From Gammaproteobacteria bacterium (GTDB taxonomy: Bacteria; Pseudomonadota; Gammaproteobacteria; Steroidobacterales; Steroidobacteraceae): a DNA stretch of 41,096 nucleotides. Shown piece after piece: positions 1-8,785 of the stretch. Within the stretch, counting starts at the first letter, position 1; each line of letters starts with the position of its first letter. The translations under genes were made by a program, and so were the position numbers. The notes beneath the pieces were generated by a model that made no database searches, had not been told where the DNA came from, and saw nothing but the letters and a program-made list of their open reading frames with translations. The stretch is taken from the NCBI GenBank assembly GCA_016874555.1, contig VGTW01000008.1:1-41096 (forward strand). The letters are read 5' to 3'.

Positions 1-2228
1 GTTGAGGTCAGCCAAACTTTGAGATTGGGCCATTCGGTCTGCCTATAGTCTTCCATCATCGCGAGTACCCGCGCCGCGCCGCCCGTGGTGGTGGTGACAT
101 GAAACTCGTCGGTAGCGAGATGGGCCACCACGCCGTCGTCGTAGACAAAGCCGTCATCGCGCAGCAAGACGCCGTACTTGCAACGACCCACCGCGAGCTT
201 GCTCCAATCATTGACGTACATGCGATTCATAAATTCGGCGGCGTCTGGGCCGACGACGGCGATCTTGCCGAGCGTCGAGGCATCGAACACCCCAGCGCGC
301 TCGCGCACCGCAAGGCACTCTCGGGCGACCGCGGCGTGCATGTCCTCGGTACCCTGCGGGAAATAGCGAGCGCGCTTCCACATGCCGACGTCTTCGAAGA
401 CCGCACCCTGACTTTCGGCCCAAGCGTGCATGGGTGTGCGTCGCACCGGATCGAAGAGTTCGCCGCGCGCTTGCCCGGCGAAGCTCGCGAAGGTGATGGG
501 CGTGTAGGGCATACGGAAGGTCGTCAGACCCACCGCTGGCACAGGCTTGCCGAGTTCGTGTGCAGCATGATGCAGGGCGTTGAGGTTCGAGGTCTTGCCT
601 TGATCGGTCGCCATACCGATCGTGGTGTAGCGCTTGATGTGCTCGATCGAACGAAAGCCCTCGCGCATCGCCAGATCGAGATCTTTAAGCATGACATCGT
701 GCTGAAAGTCGACGAAGGCTTTCGGGCCTGGTGTGGCGGCAGCGGCGCGCGACATGCGGACGCCCGTCGTGATCGCGCTGTCATCGCTGATGGTGAAGCG
801 TAATTGCCCATCCGCGCCATCGTCGAGCGTTGCGGCTAGTCCGAAGACGCCCCGTGCGGCGCCGACCGAGCGTTCGCGCTCGGCAGACTCACCGGGTAAA
901 AACGCCTGTAAGGTTTCGTCGTAGCGCAGCTTGCCGCGCGACTGCGAGAACAAATGCACCGAAGGCGCATAGCCACCCGCCATCAGCAGCAGATCGCACT
1001 CGATACGGCTTTGCTCGAGGAGGTTTCCGTCGCCATCGAGGCGAGCCACATCCACCGAACGCAGATGGTTGTAGCCCCGCGTACCTTGAACTCGGCCGCT
1101 GGCCCAAGCCTTGATGCCGGCGGCACGCAACTTCGCGAGTGCCGGCGAGTTATCGACCGCTCGCAGATCAATGAAATATTCGATGCGGGCGCCGGCTCCT
1201 TGCAGTTCAAGCGCGATCGAATAGGCGCTGTCGCAGATTGTCGCCATGACGATGCGGCGCCCGGGCAGCACGGCAAAACGGTTGAGGTAATGCTGCGCTG
1301 CACCCGCGAGCATGATTCCCGGACGATCGTTACCCGGAAACACGAGCGGCTGCTCGATCGCCCCGGTCGCGAGGACGACTTGCGCCGCACGCAACTGCCA
1401 AAGGCGTTCGCGCGCGAGCCCCGCGGGAGGTGTTGCCAGATGATCGGTCAGGCGCTCGCTGAGTCCGATGAGGTTATGCGGGAAATAGCCGAACGCCGTG
1501 GTGCGTCGCAGCAAACGCACTCGCGGGTTGGCGCTGAGTTCTTTGAGGGCGGTCGCCACCCAAGTTGCTGGCTCAAGACCATCGATGCGGGCGGTGCTTT
1601 GCCAGAGCAGCGAGCCGCCGAACTCGGCGCATTCATCACAAAGAATGACCCGCACGCCTGTTCTGGCCGCCGTGAGTGCCGCAGCGAGGCCAGACGGGCC
1701 ACTGCCGACCACCAGAACTTCACAGTGCGCGAATTGCTGTGCATAACGATCAGGGTCGGCGGCTCGCGGCGCTTCGCCGAGGCCTGCCATCCGCCGAATC
1801 AAAGGTTCGTAGAGTCGATACCACGCGGCGCGCGGCCACATGAACGTCTTGTAGTAGAACCCTGCAGGCAGTAGCGACGAGAAGAGTTCGGACAGGCGCC
1901 CAAGATCGTGTCGCAGCGTGGGCCAGCGGTTCTGGCTATAAGCGCGCAGGCCGTCGTACAGCTCGACTTGTGTTGCCCGCAAGTTGGGTGTGGTACGGGC
2001 ATCGTCCCGACTCACGGTGACGAGCGCGCTCGGTTCCTCGGGCCCTGCGGTCATGATGCCGCGCGGGCGGTGATATTTGAATGACCGACCGGCGAGATGC
2101 ACGCCATTGGCGAGTAGGGCAGAGGCCAGTGTATCACCGTGATAGCCCTGATAACTTTGGCCATCAAAAGTGAAGCGCAGCGGTCGACTGCGCCCGATGC
2201 GACCGCCGCTCGGTAAGCGCCAATTCAC
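1..2228 (-). CDS. soxA: Sarcosine oxidase alpha subunit (SoxA), set 1, 3' end cut by window edge
   Basis: This is the large subunit of heterotetrameric sarcosine oxidase. The complex oxidises sarcosine to glycine, captures the methyl group as methylene-THF and makes H2O2. The frame is open from a GTG at 2228 to base 1 (742 codons of an expected ~1000), so the C-terminal end is missing. The N-terminus has the family stretch around FKYHRPRGI. A Rossmann dinucleotide motif (VVGSGPSGLAAA) lies near residue 185, and the last ~170 visible codons begin the GcvT-like aminomethyltransferase domain (FDASTLGKI). The GTG start overlaps the soxD stop by four bases (GTGA), which supports the start choice and co-translation. 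A soxG would be expected beyond the left edge but cannot be seen. It is the last visible gene of a DMGDH-soxB-soxD-soxA operon and is clearly paralogous to the soxA at 15523-18528. Confidence 0.93.
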   Translation of the reverse strand, partial: MNWRLPSGGRIGRSRPLRFTFDGQSYQGYHGDTLASALLANGVHLAGRSFKYHRPRGIMTAGPEEPSALVTVSRDDARTTPNLRATQVELYDGLRAYSQNRWPTLRHDLGRLSELFSSLLPAGFYYKTFMWPRAAWYRLYEPLIRRMAGLGEAPRAADPDRYAQQFAHCEVLVVGSGPSGLAAALTAARTGVRVILCDECAEFGGSLLWQSTARIDGLEPATWVATALKELSANPRVRLLRRTTAFGYFPHNLIGLSERLTDHLATPPAGLARERLWQLRAAQVVLATGAIEQPLVFPGNDRPGIMLAGAAQHYLNRFAVLPGRRIVMATICDSAYSIALELQGAGARIEYFIDLRAVDNSPALAKLRAAGIKAWASGRVQGTRGYNHLRSVDVARLDGDGNLLEQSRIECDLLLMAGGYAPSVHLFSQSRGKLRYDETLQAFLPGESAERERSVGAARGVFGLAATLDDGADGQLRFTISDDSAITTGVRMSRAAAATPGPKAFVDFQHDVMLKDLDLAMREGFRSIEHIKRYTTIGMATDQGKTSNLNALHHAAHELGKPVPAVGLTTFRMPYTPITFASFAGQARGELFDPVRRTPMHAWAESQGAVFEDVGMWKRARYFPQGTEDMHAAVARECLAVRERAGVFDASTLGKIAVVGPDAAEFMNRMYVNDWSKLAVGRCKYGVLLRDDGFVYDDGVVAHLATDEFHVTTTTGGAARVLAMMEDYRQTEWPNLKVWLTS

Positions 2229-2509
2229 GGGGTCTCTCCCGTTGGCGCGCGTTCACCGGCTTTGTAGGTCACGAGGATGCGATCCGTCGTGGTGTCACGC
2301 AGGGCGTTGAAGAATCGGCCGCAGCCCCGTGTATGGCGCCAGCGCTCGGCGTGCACGCCCTTGGTGTTCTTGCGCGAATAGAGATAAGCCGCCCAATCAT
2401 CATCGCTGACGGCGGCAGGGTCGAGTGGACGTGCGACGTGAGCTTCACCGCCGTAGGTGAATTCCAACTCGGGACGCCTTCCGCAATGAGGGCAATGAAT
2501 GAGCAGCAT
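2225..2509 (-). CDS. soxD: Sarcosine oxidase delta subunit (SoxD), set 1
   Basis: Small zinc subunit of heterotetrameric sarcosine oxidase, 94 residues, a normal length for the family. The zinc ligands known from structures are visible as Cys6 and Cys9 (CPHCG) and His59 and Cys63 (HTRGC). The family signature ELEFTYGGEA follows the first pair. It lies 7 bases after soxB and its stop overlaps the soxA start, so the three subunits are probably translated as one unit in the usual B-D-A order. It has no catalytic role of its own. It stabilises the alpha/beta assembly in the cytoplasm. Confidence 0.95.
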   Translation of the reverse strand: MLLIHCPHCGRRPELEFTYGGEAHVARPLDPAAVSDDDWAAYLYSRKNTKGVHAERWRHTRGCGRFFNALRDTTTDRILVTYKAGERAPTGETP

Positions 2510-2516
2510 GGCGAGC

Positions 2517-3776
2517 TCAGTGAGCGACCGCCGCCGCGGCGGCTTCGTCGATCAGATGCCCGTCGCGGAAGCGCTCGAGCGTGAACGGTGCGTTGATCGG
2601 ATGCGGTTCATCATGGGCCAGCGTCCAGGCAAAAACATGCGCCGAACCCGGTGTGGCCTTGAAACCGCCCGTGCCCCAACCGCAATTCACATAAAGACCG
2701 GGCACCGGTGTTTTGCCGATGATCGGCGAGCGATCGGGGGTGACATCGACGATGCCGCCCCAGTTGCGCAGCATGCGCAGCCGACGAAAGTTCGGAAAGA
2801 GCTCGCAGATGGCTTCGAGCGTATGCATGTTGATGTACAGCGCACCGCGTTGCGTGTATGAGGTGTAGACGTCGGTACCGGCACCGATCACGAGTTCGCC
2901 TTTGTCCGACTGACTGATGTAGGCATGGATGCCGTTCGACATCACCACGCAAGGGAAGATCGGTTTGACGGGTTCCGAAACTAGTGCCTGCAGCGGGAAG
3001 CTCTCGAGTGGCACGCGTACACCGGCCATGCCGAGAACCACGCTCGTATTACCGGCTGCGACCACGCCCACTTTGCGCGTGCGGATCAGACCGCGCGAGG
3101 TTTCGACTGCTTCGACGGCGCCGGTCGCATCGCGACTAATGCCCGTGACCTCGCAGTTTTCGACGATATCGACGCCGAGCGCATCAGCGGCTCGCGCATA
3201 GCCCCAGGCCACGGCATCGTGCCGCGCCGTGCCGCCGCGACGCTGCAAGGCCGCGCCCAGCACGGGGTAACGCAGACCGGGGTCGATATTGAGCGGCGGG
3301 CAATAGGCTTGCGCTTCTTCGGGTGTGAGCCACTCGTTGTCGACGCCGTTGCAGCGATTGGCGTGGATGTGGCGCTTGGCGCTCTGCACATCGTGCACGG
3401 TGTGCGCGAGCATCATCACGCCGCGCGGCGAGTACATGACGTTGTAATTGAGCACTTGCGACAGATCGGCCCACATCTTGACCGCGTGGTCGTAGAGGCG
3501 CGCGCTTTCATCAAACAAATAGTTCGAGCGAATGATGGTGGTATTGCGGCCGGTATTACCGCCGCCCACCCAGCCTTTTTCGAGCACGGCGATCCGCGTC
3601 AGATTGTGCTCGGCCGCAAGGTAGTACGCCGTGCCCAAGCCATGACCGCCACCGCCGATGATGACGGCGTCGTATTCGGCCTTGGGTTCAGCACGCCGCC
3701 ACTGCTCGCGCCAGCCGCGGTGCTGACCGAGGCTTTTCCACAGCAAAGACAGAACTGAAAATTTTTGACGCGGCAT
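2517..3776 (-). CDS. soxB: Sarcosine oxidase beta subunit (SoxB), set 1
   Basis: FAD- and FMN-binding subunit that carries the amine-oxidising site, 419 residues, near the usual ~410. The DAO-type dinucleotide motif GGGGHGLGTAYYLA is at residues 41-54. The conserved RHDAVAWGYAR segment contains His186, the residue expected to bind FMN covalently at the alpha/beta interface. ATG at 3776 is followed by the typical basic N-terminus. It begins 16 bases after the DMGDH-like gene stop and ends 7 bases before soxD. It resembles the soxB at 18793-20103 throughout but is clearly diverged, so the two sets are not a recent duplication. The assigned substrate, sarcosine, rests on family membership. Other secondary N-methyl amino acids are possible. 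Confidence 0.94.
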   Translation of the reverse strand: MPRQKFSVLSLLWKSLGQHRGWREQWRRAEPKAEYDAVIIGGGGHGLGTAYYLAAEHNLTRIAVLEKGWVGGGNTGRNTTIIRSNYLFDESARLYDHAVKMWADLSQVLNYNVMYSPRGVMMLAHTVHDVQSAKRHIHANRCNGVDNEWLTPEEAQAYCPPLNIDPGLRYPVLGAALQRRGGTARHDAVAWGYARAADALGVDIVENCEVTGISRDATGAVEAVETSRGLIRTRKVGVVAAGNTSVVLGMAGVRVPLESFPLQALVSEPVKPIFPCVVMSNGIHAYISQSDKGELVIGAGTDVYTSYTQRGALYINMHTLEAICELFPNFRRLRMLRNWGGIVDVTPDRSPIIGKTPVPGLYVNCGWGTGGFKATPGSAHVFAWTLAHDEPHPINAPFTLERFRDGHLIDEAAAAAVAH

Positions 3777-3792
3777 CGACGCTCGACTCCGC

Positions 3793-6252
3793 TCAGGCCC
3801 GCAGGTCGTTATTGGTCGGGTCGTAGGGTGACTCGACCACGACGGTGGCCGGTTTGCGCTCCCCTAGAATTTCGATCTGCAGTGCGCTGCCTACGCTCGC
3901 AGACTCGGGTTTGACATAGCCGATGGCGAGGCTCTTTTGCAGCACGTGTCCGTAAGCGCCCGCCGTCGCACGGCCGATCATGCGGCCATCGGCCGTGAAC
4001 AGCGGTTCGTTGCCTAGCGGATCGGCATCGGTTACGCCGTGAACCTCAAGAGTCACGAAGCGATGCGGTACGCCATTCGCAAGTTGTTTTTCGAGTGCGG
4101 CCTTGCCAATGAATTCGCCCTTATTCATGCGCACGAAACGATCAAGGCTGGCTTCGAACGGCGTGTAGTCGCGGGTCAGATCGCTGCCCCACATACGATA
4201 AGACTTTTCCATGCGCAAAGATTCCATCGCGCGCATGCCCGCCATGCCGATGCCGTACTCGGCACCCGCGGCAAAAATCGCCTCGAAGAGGTGATGCGCG
4301 TACTCGATTGGGAAGTGCAATTCCCAGCCTAGCGAGCCGACAAAGTTCACGCGCAACAGATAGACGTCGGTCGCCATGCCGACCTCGGCCACCTGACCGG
4401 TGAGCCAGGGGAACGAGGCGTTATCGAGCGGCGTATCGGTGAGTTTGGCGAGTACGTCGCGGGCGCGCGGGCCGGCGAGCACGAAGCAGCCGCGCTGCAT
4501 GGTGACGTTATTGAGTTGTACCGAGCCACCGGTCGGCAGATGCTTTTGCAGGTAATCGCTGTCGTAGCGCTCGGCCGCACCGGCACTGACCACGTAATAG
4601 TCATGGTCGGCAAGCTTGGTGATGGTGAATTCGCTGCGAATTCCTCCACGCTGCGTCAGCGCATGGCAGAGCGCCATACGGCCGATTTTGACTGGCACTT
4701 TGTTGGCGACCAGCCGGTCGAGCCAAGCCTCGGCTCCCGGGCCCGTGACCCGGTGTTTGGTGAAGGGTGTAAGGTCGATCACACCGGCGGCACTACGCAG
4801 TCGACGACACTCATCACCGACATACTTAAAGTAATTGCTGCGCCGGAAGCTCCAGACATCCTCGCGAGCGACGCCGGGTGGCGCGAACCAGTTGGCGCGC
4901 TCCCAGCCGTAGCGTTGACCGAATACGCCGCCCATCGACTTCAGCCGTTCGTAGATCGGGCTGGTTTTGAGCGGTCGACCGTCCGCACGCTCCTCATCGG
5001 GGTAGTGCACCGTAAAGACATTGCGATACGTTTCTTCGTTCTTGGTGACTACGAAGCGCTTGCTGGTGTAGGGCCCAAAGCGCCGCGGATCGACGGCGAG
5101 CATGTCGATGCCGGGCTCGCCTTCGACGATCCATTCGGCGAGCTGCCAGCCGGAGCCTCCCGCGGCTGTGATGCCGAAGCTGTGTCCCTCATTGATCCAA
5201 AGATTACGTATGCCCGAGGCTGGACCCACCATCGGGCTGCCATCGGGCGTGTAAGAGATCGGTCCGTTGACGATATCTTTGATACCGCAGTGCTCTAGCG
5301 CCGGTACACGGCGTTGCGCCGCTTCGATATGCGGCAGCAGGCGATCGAGATCGCCCGCGAACAGGTCCTTGCCGAACCAGTCGGGCACGCCGTCGGCGAA
5401 GCGCGCCGGGGCGCCGGCCTCGTAGGGGCCGAGAATCCAGCCCATGCGCTCCTCGCGCAGGTAATAGGATTTATCGGATTCGCGCAGAACTGCAAGCTCG
5501 CGTCCGCCTGCCGCGCGATACGCTTTTAGCTCGGGTGATTCTTCGTAAACGATGTACTGATGCTCGACCGGAATCGCCGGCAAGTTGAGCCCGAACATGC
5601 GACCTGTCTGTCGCGCATAGTTACCGGTGGCGCACACTACATGCTCGGCGATGATCTCGCCGCGCGTGGTCTGCAATCGCCAGTCGCCCGAGGCGGTGTG
5701 TGTGGCCGCGGTGACCTCGGTCTGCTCATAGATTTCAGCGCCGCCCGCACGTGCGCCCTTGCGCAGGGCCATGGTGAGATCAGCAGGCGCGATGTGTCCG
5801 TCATCCGGATGGAAGAGCGCGCCGATGACGGACGGCGTGTCGGCCGTGCCGCCAAGTTCGATGAGCGGCCAGAGTTCTTTGACCTGACTCGGCGTGATGA
5901 CCTCGAAAGGCACGCCGATGGTATTCGCCGTACCGCAATATTTTTGATATTCGTCCATGCGATCGCGGCAGGTGGCGAGGCGCAGGTTGCCCGTGACGTG
6001 GAAACTGACGTCCTGTCCGGTTTCGGCGGGCAGACGCTTGTAGAGATCGACCGAATATTTGTGCAGCTGGCCGACCGTGTAACTCATATTGAAAAGAGGC
6101 AGCAGGCCCGCAGCGTGCCAGGTGGAGCCCGCGGTGAGCTCCGAGCGCTCGAGTAGCACCACATCGGACCAGCCTTTTTTGGCGAGGTGATAGAGCGTGC
6201 TCACGCCCACCGCGCCACCCCCGATTACTACGACTCGCGCGTGTGTTTTCAT
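3793..6252 (-). CDS. Dimethylglycine dehydrogenase-like FAD oxidoreductase with C-terminal GcvT domain
   Basis: An 819-residue cytoplasmic flavoprotein that by family removes a methyl group from a tertiary or secondary N-methyl amino acid and transfers it to THF. The N-terminal DAO domain has GGGAVGVSTLYHL near residue 11. GSTWHAAG has His46 at the position of the covalent histidyl-FAD of dimethylglycine dehydrogenase. A linking FAO_M-type region follows, then a GcvT plus GcvT-C folate domain from roughly residue 430 to the end (VIDLTPFTKHRVTG, SLGWELHFP, GKAAL). It is the first gene of a minus-strand operon with soxBDA, which fits sequential demethylation of dimethylglycine then sarcosine. 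It is divergent from the GbdR-like regulator across 102 bases. The exact substrate could be another N-methylated amino acid. A second paralogue is at 34933-37344. Confidence 0.9.
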   Translation of the reverse strand: MKTHARVVVIGGGAVGVSTLYHLAKKGWSDVVLLERSELTAGSTWHAAGLLPLFNMSYTVGQLHKYSVDLYKRLPAETGQDVSFHVTGNLRLATCRDRMDEYQKYCGTANTIGVPFEVITPSQVKELWPLIELGGTADTPSVIGALFHPDDGHIAPADLTMALRKGARAGGAEIYEQTEVTAATHTASGDWRLQTTRGEIIAEHVVCATGNYARQTGRMFGLNLPAIPVEHQYIVYEESPELKAYRAAGGRELAVLRESDKSYYLREERMGWILGPYEAGAPARFADGVPDWFGKDLFAGDLDRLLPHIEAAQRRVPALEHCGIKDIVNGPISYTPDGSPMVGPASGIRNLWINEGHSFGITAAGGSGWQLAEWIVEGEPGIDMLAVDPRRFGPYTSKRFVVTKNEETYRNVFTVHYPDEERADGRPLKTSPIYERLKSMGGVFGQRYGWERANWFAPPGVAREDVWSFRRSNYFKYVGDECRRLRSAAGVIDLTPFTKHRVTGPGAEAWLDRLVANKVPVKIGRMALCHALTQRGGIRSEFTITKLADHDYYVVSAGAAERYDSDYLQKHLPTGGSVQLNNVTMQRGCFVLAGPRARDVLAKLTDTPLDNASFPWLTGQVAEVGMATDVYLLRVNFVGSLGWELHFPIEYAHHLFEAIFAAGAEYGIGMAGMRAMESLRMEKSYRMWGSDLTRDYTPFEASLDRFVRMNKGEFIGKAALEKQLANGVPHRFVTLEVHGVTDADPLGNEPLFTADGRMIGRATAGAYGHVLQKSLAIGYVKPESASVGSALQIEILGERKPATVVVESPYDPTNNDLRA

Positions 6253-6354
6253 GCCGAGAGTGTAGCCGCGGGCGCTCCCACCACCGATCCAAATGCGACA
6301 ACAAAGTGCCGGAATTAGACGTCCTGTACTAACCTACCGCATACTACTGGCACA
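6253..6354. promoter_or_regulatory. Divergent intergenic region between DMGDH-like gene and GbdR-like regulator
   Basis: These 102 bases separate two divergent start codons and must hold the promoters of the minus-strand dmgdh-soxBDA operon and of the regulator. It is the natural place for the regulator to act. The left part is GC-rich and the right part (6300-6345) is AT-richer. No convincing -35/-10 pair or clear palindrome could be assigned by eye. There is no room for a glycine or cobalamin riboswitch. Confidence 0.5.
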
Positions 6355-7383
6355 GTGGACGCCGAAGTTTTTCAGGGCAAGCGAACGTACGCGTTTCTAA
6401 CTTTGCCCAACTATTCCTTGATCGCCTTGGCCAACGCGTTAGAGCCGCTGCGCATGGCCAATCGCGTCGCCAATCGAACGCTGTACGAGTGGCATATCGT
6501 TTCTCTGAAGGGCGAGAGCCAAGCGGCAAGCAGTGGCCTGCAGTTGGCGCCGACGATGGCGCTCGAAGATCTCGGTAAAGTCGACATTCTTTTCGTTTGT
6601 GGCGGCATCAATGTTCGTGAGGCGGTGAGTGCACCGCTGATCAAGGCGCTGCGCCGTCGCGCCGAGGCGGGCGCCGCGCTCGGCGCCTTGTGCACCGGCG
6701 GTTATGTGCTCGCGCGGGCGGGTCTGCTGAATCGCCACAAGGCGACGATCCATTGGGAAAACGTGCACGCGCTGCACGAGGAGTTTCCGCTGGTCGAGAT
6801 TCGCACCCAAGTCTTCACTATTGATCGTGATCGTTATACCTGTTCGGGCGGTACGGCGCCGCTCGATCTGATGATCAATCTGATCCAGCAGCAGCATGGT
6901 CGATCGATCGCGCAGCAGGTATCCGAGCAATTCGTGCTCGAGCGAGTACGCGATGATCACGACATTCAGTATGTGCCGCTGCGCGCGCAACTCGGTTTCA
7001 CGCATCGTAGCCTGATGAAAGTTGCGCAGCTCATGGAAGAGAACATCGAGCGACCGCTGGCGCTCGATGCGATCGCGCGCGAGACGGGCTTGTCGCGGCG
7101 GCAGATCGAGCGGCTATTCAAGCGCTATCTCAACTGCGTGCCGAAGCGTTACTACATGGAAATCCGGTTGCGCAGGGCGCGAGAGTTGCTGCTGCAAACC
7201 TCGATGCCGATCATGGAAGTCACGGCTGCGTGCGGCTTTCAGTCGCCGCCCCATTTCTCGAAGTGCTACCGCCGCTATTTCGGGCGACCGCCGAGCGCGG
7301 AGCGGCGCAGCCAGACTGCCGGCGAGGGGTCCTCGCAAAGGCTCGACGCAGCGGTTCTGGTCATGTCGTCGGGGAGTAAGTAA
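6355..7383 (+). CDS. GbdR/CdhR-type transcriptional regulator (DJ-1/PfpI-like domain plus AraC HTH)
   Basis: A 342-residue GlxA-family regulator. The N-terminal DJ-1/PfpI-like sensor runs over about residues 10-190, with the stretch NYSLIALANALEPLRMANR near residue 19 and the nucleophile-elbow-like ALCTGGYVLARAGLL around Cys113. The C-terminal AraC double helix-turn-helix is at about 220-320 (IARETGLSRRQIERLFKRYL and TAACGFQSPPHFSKCYRRYFG). The N-terminal pattern matches the group containing GbdR (glycine betaine/dimethylglycine) and CdhR (carnitine) of Pseudomonas, which activate N-methyl amine catabolism on binding the substrate. The start is GTG at 6355; no better ATG is in frame. It is divergent from the DMGDH-sox operon and 76 bases upstream of the corrinoid operon, so it probably controls both. 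The inducer is unknown. Confidence 0.85.
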   Translation: MDAEVFQGKRTYAFLTLPNYSLIALANALEPLRMANRVANRTLYEWHIVSLKGESQAASSGLQLAPTMALEDLGKVDILFVCGGINVREAVSAPLIKALRRRAEAGAALGALCTGGYVLARAGLLNRHKATIHWENVHALHEEFPLVEIRTQVFTIDRDRYTCSGGTAPLDLMINLIQQQHGRSIAQQVSEQFVLERVRDDHDIQYVPLRAQLGFTHRSLMKVAQLMEENIERPLALDAIARETGLSRRQIERLFKRYLNCVPKRYYMEIRLRRARELLLQTSMPIMEVTAACGFQSPPHFSKCYRRYFGRPPSAERRSQTAGEGSSQRLDAAVLVMSSGSK

Positions 7384-7459
7384 CTGTCGCGAAACGGCCA
7401 GTCAGGAGTGGGTTCGGCGCTTACCATCCGCTGGGTTCAACGGGGCCACGAGGGATGCA

Positions 7460-8167
7460 ATGACCGACGCCGCAGAAGCTGAATTCGACCTGCGATCGCT
7501 CAACAACGAAGAGCTGGTCGAGCAGGTTCATGACGATCTTTACAACGGTATGAAGCCCGAGGTCGAAGAGGCTACCCGCATCTTTCTCGAGCGAGGTTGG
7601 GGCCCCGATAAGGTGTTGAACGACGCGTTGGTTGAGGGCATGCGTATCGTCGGTATCGATTTCCGTGACGGAATCTTGTTTGTGCCCGAGGTACTGTTGG
7701 CGGCTAACGCCATGAAGGGCGGCATGGAGATCTTGCGGCCGCTACTTGCCGAGACCGGTGCTGAACCTATCGGTAAGATCGTGATCGGCACGGTCAAAGG
7801 GGACATTCACGACATCGGCAAGAACCTGGTCTCGATGATGCTCGAGGGCGCGGGTTTCGAGGTCATCGATCTCGGTATCAACAACCCGGTCGAGAAATAT
7901 CTCGAGGCGCTCGAGAAGCACAGCCCGGATATTCTCGGCATGTCGGCGCTGCTGACGACCACGATGCCCTATATGAAGGTTGTGATCGACACGCTCAAAC
8001 AAAAGAATCTGCGAGAGAAGTACATCGTGCTCGTCGGTGGTGCGCCGCTTAATGAAGAGTTCGGCAAGGCGATCGGTGCCGACGCCTACTGCCGCGACGC
8101 CGCCATCGCCGTTGAGACCGCCAAGTCGCTGCTGGCGGCGAAGCGCGCTGCCGCGCGCGCGAACTGA
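7460..8167 (+). CDS. Corrinoid (methylcobalamin-binding) protein, MttC/MtgC-like
   Basis: A 235-residue cobalamin carrier that shuttles a methyl group between a substrate-specific methyltransferase and a THF methyltransferase. A helical cap domain covers residues ~10-100. The Rossmann B12 domain follows with the base-off signature DIHDIG, where His117 should be the lower cobalt ligand. The matching SALLTTT (~162-168) and VGG motifs complete it. ATG 7460 is preceded by a GAGGG ribosome site six bases upstream. The reading frame stays open further 5' into the regulator gene but that part is non-coding. It is the only corrinoid-binding protein in the window, although two MttB-family methyltransferases are encoded at 32310-38949. 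It is the first gene of a tightly packed plus-strand operon. Confidence 0.92.
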   Translation: MTDAAEAEFDLRSLNNEELVEQVHDDLYNGMKPEVEEATRIFLERGWGPDKVLNDALVEGMRIVGIDFRDGILFVPEVLLAANAMKGGMEILRPLLAETGAEPIGKIVIGTVKGDIHDIGKNLVSMMLEGAGFEVIDLGINNPVEKYLEALEKHSPDILGMSALLTTTMPYMKVVIDTLKQKNLREKYIVLVGGAPLNEEFGKAIGADAYCRDAAIAVETAKSLLAAKRAAARAN

Positions 8168-8176
8168 CGATCGGCC

Positions 8177-8785
8177 ATGGCGAGCGCAGGCCGCCAGCTC
8201 GTAATTGCCTGCGGTGCACTCGCCCGGGAGATCGCCGCGCTGCGCAAGTTGTACGGCTGGCTCGTGCTCGAGGTGTACTGTCTGCCACCCGAGTTGCACA
8301 ATCGCCCTGAGCGTATTGCACCGGCGGTGCGCGAAGCGATTATTCAGTATCGCGATCGATATTCCGAAATCTTCGTGGCGTACGCTGACTGCGGGACCAC
8401 GGGTGCGCTTGATGCAGTGCTTCGCGAAGAGGGAGTAGAGCGGATCGAGGGCGTGCATTGCTACCAGTTCTTTGCCACTGTGGAAACCTTTGCCGAACTT
8501 GCCGAGGCCGAGCCCGCCAGTTTCTTTTTGACGGATTTTTTGGTGCGACACTTCGAGCGCTTAGTGTTTCGCGGTCTCGGACTCGATCGCCATCCGCAAT
8601 TACAGAGTCAGTATTTCGGTAATTACCGGCGGCTCGTGTATCTCGCTCAGAATGAAGATGCCGACAGTGTGCGCGCCGCGAAGGATATTGCCGGACGCTT
8701 GGGACTTGACTATCAATTCAGGCATACAGGATACGGTGGTCTCGAACATAGCCTGCGCCGTTTCGTAAACAAGGAGCGCTACTGA
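8177..8785 (+). CDS. DUF1638 family protein in the corrinoid operon
   Basis: A 202-residue soluble protein of the DUF1638 family, function unknown. Family hallmarks are visible: ACGALA (Cys12), LPPELHNRPE (His41), YADCGTTGALD (Cys72), VHCYQFF (His94, Cys95) and the aromatic stretch FFLTDFLVRHFE. The invariant-looking Cys and His residues suggest a metal or cofactor site, which is inference. No signal peptide or membrane segment is seen. It lies 9 bases after the corrinoid protein and its TGA overlaps the next ATG by one base. From general knowledge, DUF1638 proteins are repeatedly found beside corrinoid proteins and MttB-type methyltransferases, so a role in corrinoid loading, repair or methyl transfer is plausible. 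No activity should be assigned yet. Confidence 0.85.
   Translation: MASAGRQLVIACGALAREIAALRKLYGWLVLEVYCLPPELHNRPERIAPAVREAIIQYRDRYSEIFVAYADCGTTGALDAVLREEGVERIEGVHCYQFFATVETFAELAEAEPASFFLTDFLVRHFERLVFRGLGLDRHPQLQSQYFGNYRRLVYLAQNEDADSVRAAKDIAGRLGLDYQFRHTGYGGLEHSLRRFVNKERY

Noticed and set aside
954-1874. Long plus-strand open frame of 306 codons
   Set aside because: It is antisense to soxA, has no recognisable motif, and the minus-strand frame encodes an intact conserved protein throughout.
4516-5298. Plus-strand open frame of 260 codons
   Set aside because: It is antisense to the conserved DMGDH-GcvT gene and has composition typical of a mirror frame in high-GC DNA.
7384-7459. Cobalamin riboswitch before the corrinoid operon
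   Set aside because: The gap is only 76 bases, far shorter than the usual ~200-base element, and no B12-box-like sequence was recognised.
7022-7459. N-terminal extension of the corrinoid protein
   Set aside because: The frame is open through the regulator 3' end, but corrinoid proteins start near residue 1 of the version beginning at 7460, which also has a good ribosome site.
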